64,000 nucleotides of DNA from Paramecium sonneborni (Eukaryota > Ciliophora > Oligohymenophorea > Peniculida > Parameciidae): contig CAJJDN010000117.1 in NCBI GenBank assembly GCA_905182985.1, positions 290,002 through 354,001 of the forward strand, written 5' to 3'. Under the pieces are notes generated by a model. That model saw nothing but the letters and a program-made list of their open reading frames with translations, was not told the origin of the DNA and made no database searches. The first letter of the stretch is position 1. The number at the start of each line of letters is the position of its first letter. The position numbers were made by a program, and so were the translations under genes. Shown piece after piece: positions 61,196 through 64,000 of this stretch.

Positions 61196-61468
61196 TTGGA
61201 GAAGATCTTATGTGAAAAAATGAAGATTGAAATTGGTATGCCTGATACTAGTTATAATGATTTATCATCAATGTCAGGTTTTATAGCATCCAGATTCATA
61301 AAGTATTTCAAACACTCAGGAAATTATCTCTTTATTATAATCAAATCAAAATTAAATTTAAAAGGATTAAGGGAATTAACGAAGCATCCAAATGAATTTC
61401 ATCAATATCATTAATTCAAATCATTATCACCTTCAAAATTTAGCTACTAACATCCTCTCATCTTTTGA
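61196..61468 (+). CDS. Hypothetical protein fragment
   Basis: Frame of 90 residues from MEKILCEKMKIEIGMPD to TGA 61466; the frame is open back to a TGA about 40 bp upstream. Contains SSMSGFIASRFIKYFKHSG and LRELTKHPNEFHQYH. A membrane-like stretch in another frame (FTIIIVTLVVLVSFLLLI) follows near 61625. This may be part of a larger, possibly decayed gene. Family not recognised. Confidence 0.4.
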
Positions 61469-62291
61469 AATTGTATTTATTGATTTTATCAACAACAATT
61501 AAAAACTATATTCTTACGAAAATGAGTTATTTAGTTTCAAATTATGTTATCATCTTATTCATAGCAACAACCAACTCAAAACTGCAAGATCTGATACTTT
61601 TAGATGCTAAAGAGAATGGAATTTACTATTATTATAGTCACCTTAGTAGTTTTAGTATCTTTTCTCCTGTTGATAAGCAAGTTAAGCGCTTCATGATATG
61701 TACCTAAATTTTATTAATGGATCGATTCATTAATTCTCTTCTATTAATTCCTTTTTTCTAATAACAACTGGTGTAATGTAATTGATAATGCGAGAATTTT
61801 ATTTATATTATTAGCTCTTTTTAATTTGAATATAGAGATCCTTATTGAAAGCTATGATCTAAAATTTTATTTAGCTGTGCCTATTCTTAGTCTTTTAACC
61901 GTTAAGGAGTCATTATCACTAATCAATTCTGATCTTATCAAAATAAGCTTTCTATTTTTTAATTCTAAACTTTAACTACCTAAAATTTATTTAATTCTTT
62001 AAAATTGATTCTTTCCTCATTATTTGATTGTTTCTATAATAAAAGATAGCAAATTCAATTATGAATGAAGTTATTTAGATCACAACGTCTAAAATATTTT
62101 ACTGAAGATTTTCTGTTTATGGAAAAGATTAAGGTTGGATTTAAGCAATTTATGAGTCTATCAATGATTTAGTCTATAGATCAAATTTTATTCAATAATT
62201 TAACTTTTTTATAATATTTTCCTAAGCTTGATTAATCCAAAAATGTTGTATTAAGATTGATAGTTTAAAATAGATTTGAGAAACTTTGGAA
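61469..62291. other. No clear gene
   Basis: Short protein-like stretches in several plus frames, none with a start and stop or consistent introns. Possibly relics of the gene upstream or of the family downstream. Confidence 0.4.
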
Positions 62292-64000
62292 ATGAAATTG
62301 AGTTTGTTATAGAATTATAAATTAATGAATTAAGACCATTATAGTTTAGCTCAATTGGCTTGTTTTGATGAATATTGTAAGGGTAATAGAACTCATTATC
62401 ATGAATGGATTAAAAATGGATATCTCCTGCTCATTCAAAAAGTTTATATAATTTCAATTAATAAAAAATTAGTCCAATTTTTGATAAAATAAGGCAAGAT
62501 AATGATAGCTTAACCAATAAAATTAAATTAATGCTTTAAATTTAAACTAATATGTTTAACAATCTAAATACAGGATTGACATAAAATATAAAATAGCACA
62601 TGAAAATTTTTTTTTAAATTCGATGCAAAGCCTATGATTAAAGCATAAGATTAAATTGTAAAAGATTGCAAAATGAAGAAAAAATTTCATGGAGTACTTT
62701 TCACTCTTGTAAAAGCTCATTGTTATTATAGTAATGAGGATTAAAACTTCTAAACTATTTATAGCTTAATTCACAAAATATTTATATTTGGTAGATTCTT
62801 ATTTCTTTCCTAATTTTATTTTTATAGGGTAGTGAGAACCCATTTGATAATAATATTCTTAATATCTCCTTTAGAAAAATGATCAAATTTTTATCAATTA
62901 AGACGATTTTCAACAGATTAACAAATATAATTATTTTTTATAAAATGAATTTATCAGACTCAAATCCCTATTTTACCTTAAAAGCAATCAAATGGGAAGG
63001 ATAAACTATATAGAAAGAAGTTAGATAATGGGATTAAGCCAAATATAGATTTCATAAAATAAACATTGGAATCAAATTTACTTAAGATAATTAAATCATC
63101 TATTCGAAAAATCAAGCAATCTTGAGAATGTAATTTTAATTATAAGTTAAAATAAAGAATAAAGGTACATGATTTTTTTGAGAATCCATAATTATTTAAT
63201 AATGTGGATTAAATCCACAAACTTACCTGGTAAGGTTAATATGATAAAAACAGAAAGAAAGAGGGTAAATGGGTGGCTTTTTGGGATAAATCTATATTAA
63301 AGAATGTTGGTGGATACTTTAATAATGGATAGAAGCAAGGGTAATGGAAAGATTTATTTATAAATTATTGTGAGTAAGTAATTGTTATTTACATTTATGA
63401 ATAGTTAAGCAAAAGTTGTTGAAACTGGATTATATTTTAAGAGTCTTCGAATTGGTAAATGGAATTATATTTTTAAAGATATTAAAATGTAATTAATTTA
63501 TTAACCCTTAGAAATGGTGGGTTATACAATGCTAATGGTTAAAAGTAAGGCAAATGGATTGAGTTGGATGAAAGGTTTTGTAAATATAAATAAGTCACTT
63601 ATAATGGTGAATATAATTTTTATGGTATAAAAGTAGGTAGATGGGATATTATGTATAAATATGTTGACAAATATGGAATTGATAGGGAATATAAGTAAAT
63701 GTAATTATTATATAAGTATAAGGAATACAATTATTATATTATGTGTGTATCATTAGTGGTGGCGGAACATATGATTAAAAAGGAAATTAGATAAAGATTG
63801 GAAAGTGGATAGAATTAGATGAAGATTTTACATTTGACAAATAAGTTACTTATAGTGGTGATTATAATGACAATGGAAAGAAAGTGGGCAGATGGGATAT
63901 TATGTTTGCCAATTACGGGGTGACTTAAGATCAATAAATGTATATATATTAGAAGTATAAGAAATAATCAATAATATTTGTATTTGTTTTAGTGGAGGTG
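62292..64000 (+). CDS. GGGSYD-repeat family protein, partial (runs off window)
   Basis: The 5' end is unsure. A Cys/His motif (CFDEYCKGNRTHYHEW) is in the frame from ATG 62292, but the coiled coil that follows (FDKIRQDNDSLTNKIK) is one frame away, open from ATG 62405. From about 62840 the frame reads like its minus-strand paralog: SNPYFTLKAIKWEGQ, then after a 27-nt intron DFFENPQLFNNVDQIHKL. Repeat units follow (NGGLYNANGQKQGKWIELDE, GGGTYDQKGNQIKIGKW), again separated by introns. Two of these introns are about 56 and 53 nt, longer than any other in the window. The last unit is cut by the window end. Confidence 0.6.

Overview
The window is ciliate macronuclear DNA, almost certainly Paramecium (P. 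tetraurelia-like). It is very AT-rich. Long reading frames appear only when TAA and TAG are read as glutamine and TGA is the sole stop. The genes are broken by tiny GT...AG introns, mostly 20-34 nt, and spliced lengths come out in frame for nearly every intron set placed here. Intergenic spaces on the left are often only 10-200 bp. Genes called with the standard code would be almost entirely wrong here. All calls are by-eye translation and comparison with remembered family motifs; no search was run.

Left part, about 0-43 kb, is gene-dense and mostly intact. In order: a TPR-like protein (-), ARL8 GTPase (-), a protein with a TAA-coded polyQ tract (+), CK1-type kinase (-), FHA/RING-CH protein (-), kinase-like/MORN fusion (+), YIPF6-like Golgi protein (-), guanylate-binding-protein GTPase (-), two coiled-coil proteins (+), a hypothetical protein (+), a decayed TFIIS (-), a FAST/RAP-like mitochondrial protein (-) head to head with ATP synthase OSCP (+), calcineurin A (+), an ARID/JmjC protein (+), TMEM135-like (-), MFS transporter (-), an EF-hand-like protein (+), UBE2J-type E2 (-), Vps8-like RING protein (+), Notum/pectin-acetylesterase (-), a hypothetical (+), SOSS-B-like OB-fold protein (+), a hypothetical (-), a large EF-hand protein (+), an ankyrin/coiled-coil protein (-), a small coiled-coil protein, DHHC palmitoyltransferase, CDPK-like kinase, MARCH-like RING protein and an E2-like protein (all +). 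Membrane traffic, ubiquitin and calcium signalling recur, but the arrangement is ordinary interleaved ciliate genes, not operons.

Right part, about 43-64 kb, is gene-poor with several decayed genes. It holds a discoidin-like secreted protein, a small secreted protein, an H-type-lectin-like surface protein, a divergent actin, and a paralogous family that joins a zinc-binding/coiled-coil N-terminus to GGGSYD-type repeats or WD40 repeats. One member (-) is intact with repeat-per-exon structure, one WD40 member is a pseudogene, and one member (+) runs off the window end.

Three direct duplications, each split by an N or an N-run (15327, 50206, 57639-57955), look like unmerged contig overlaps. The second pair differs by a clean 28-bp segment near TA dinucleotides, which raises the question of an internal eliminated sequence. 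I saw no CRISPR array, tRNA, rRNA, telomere or convincing transposon.
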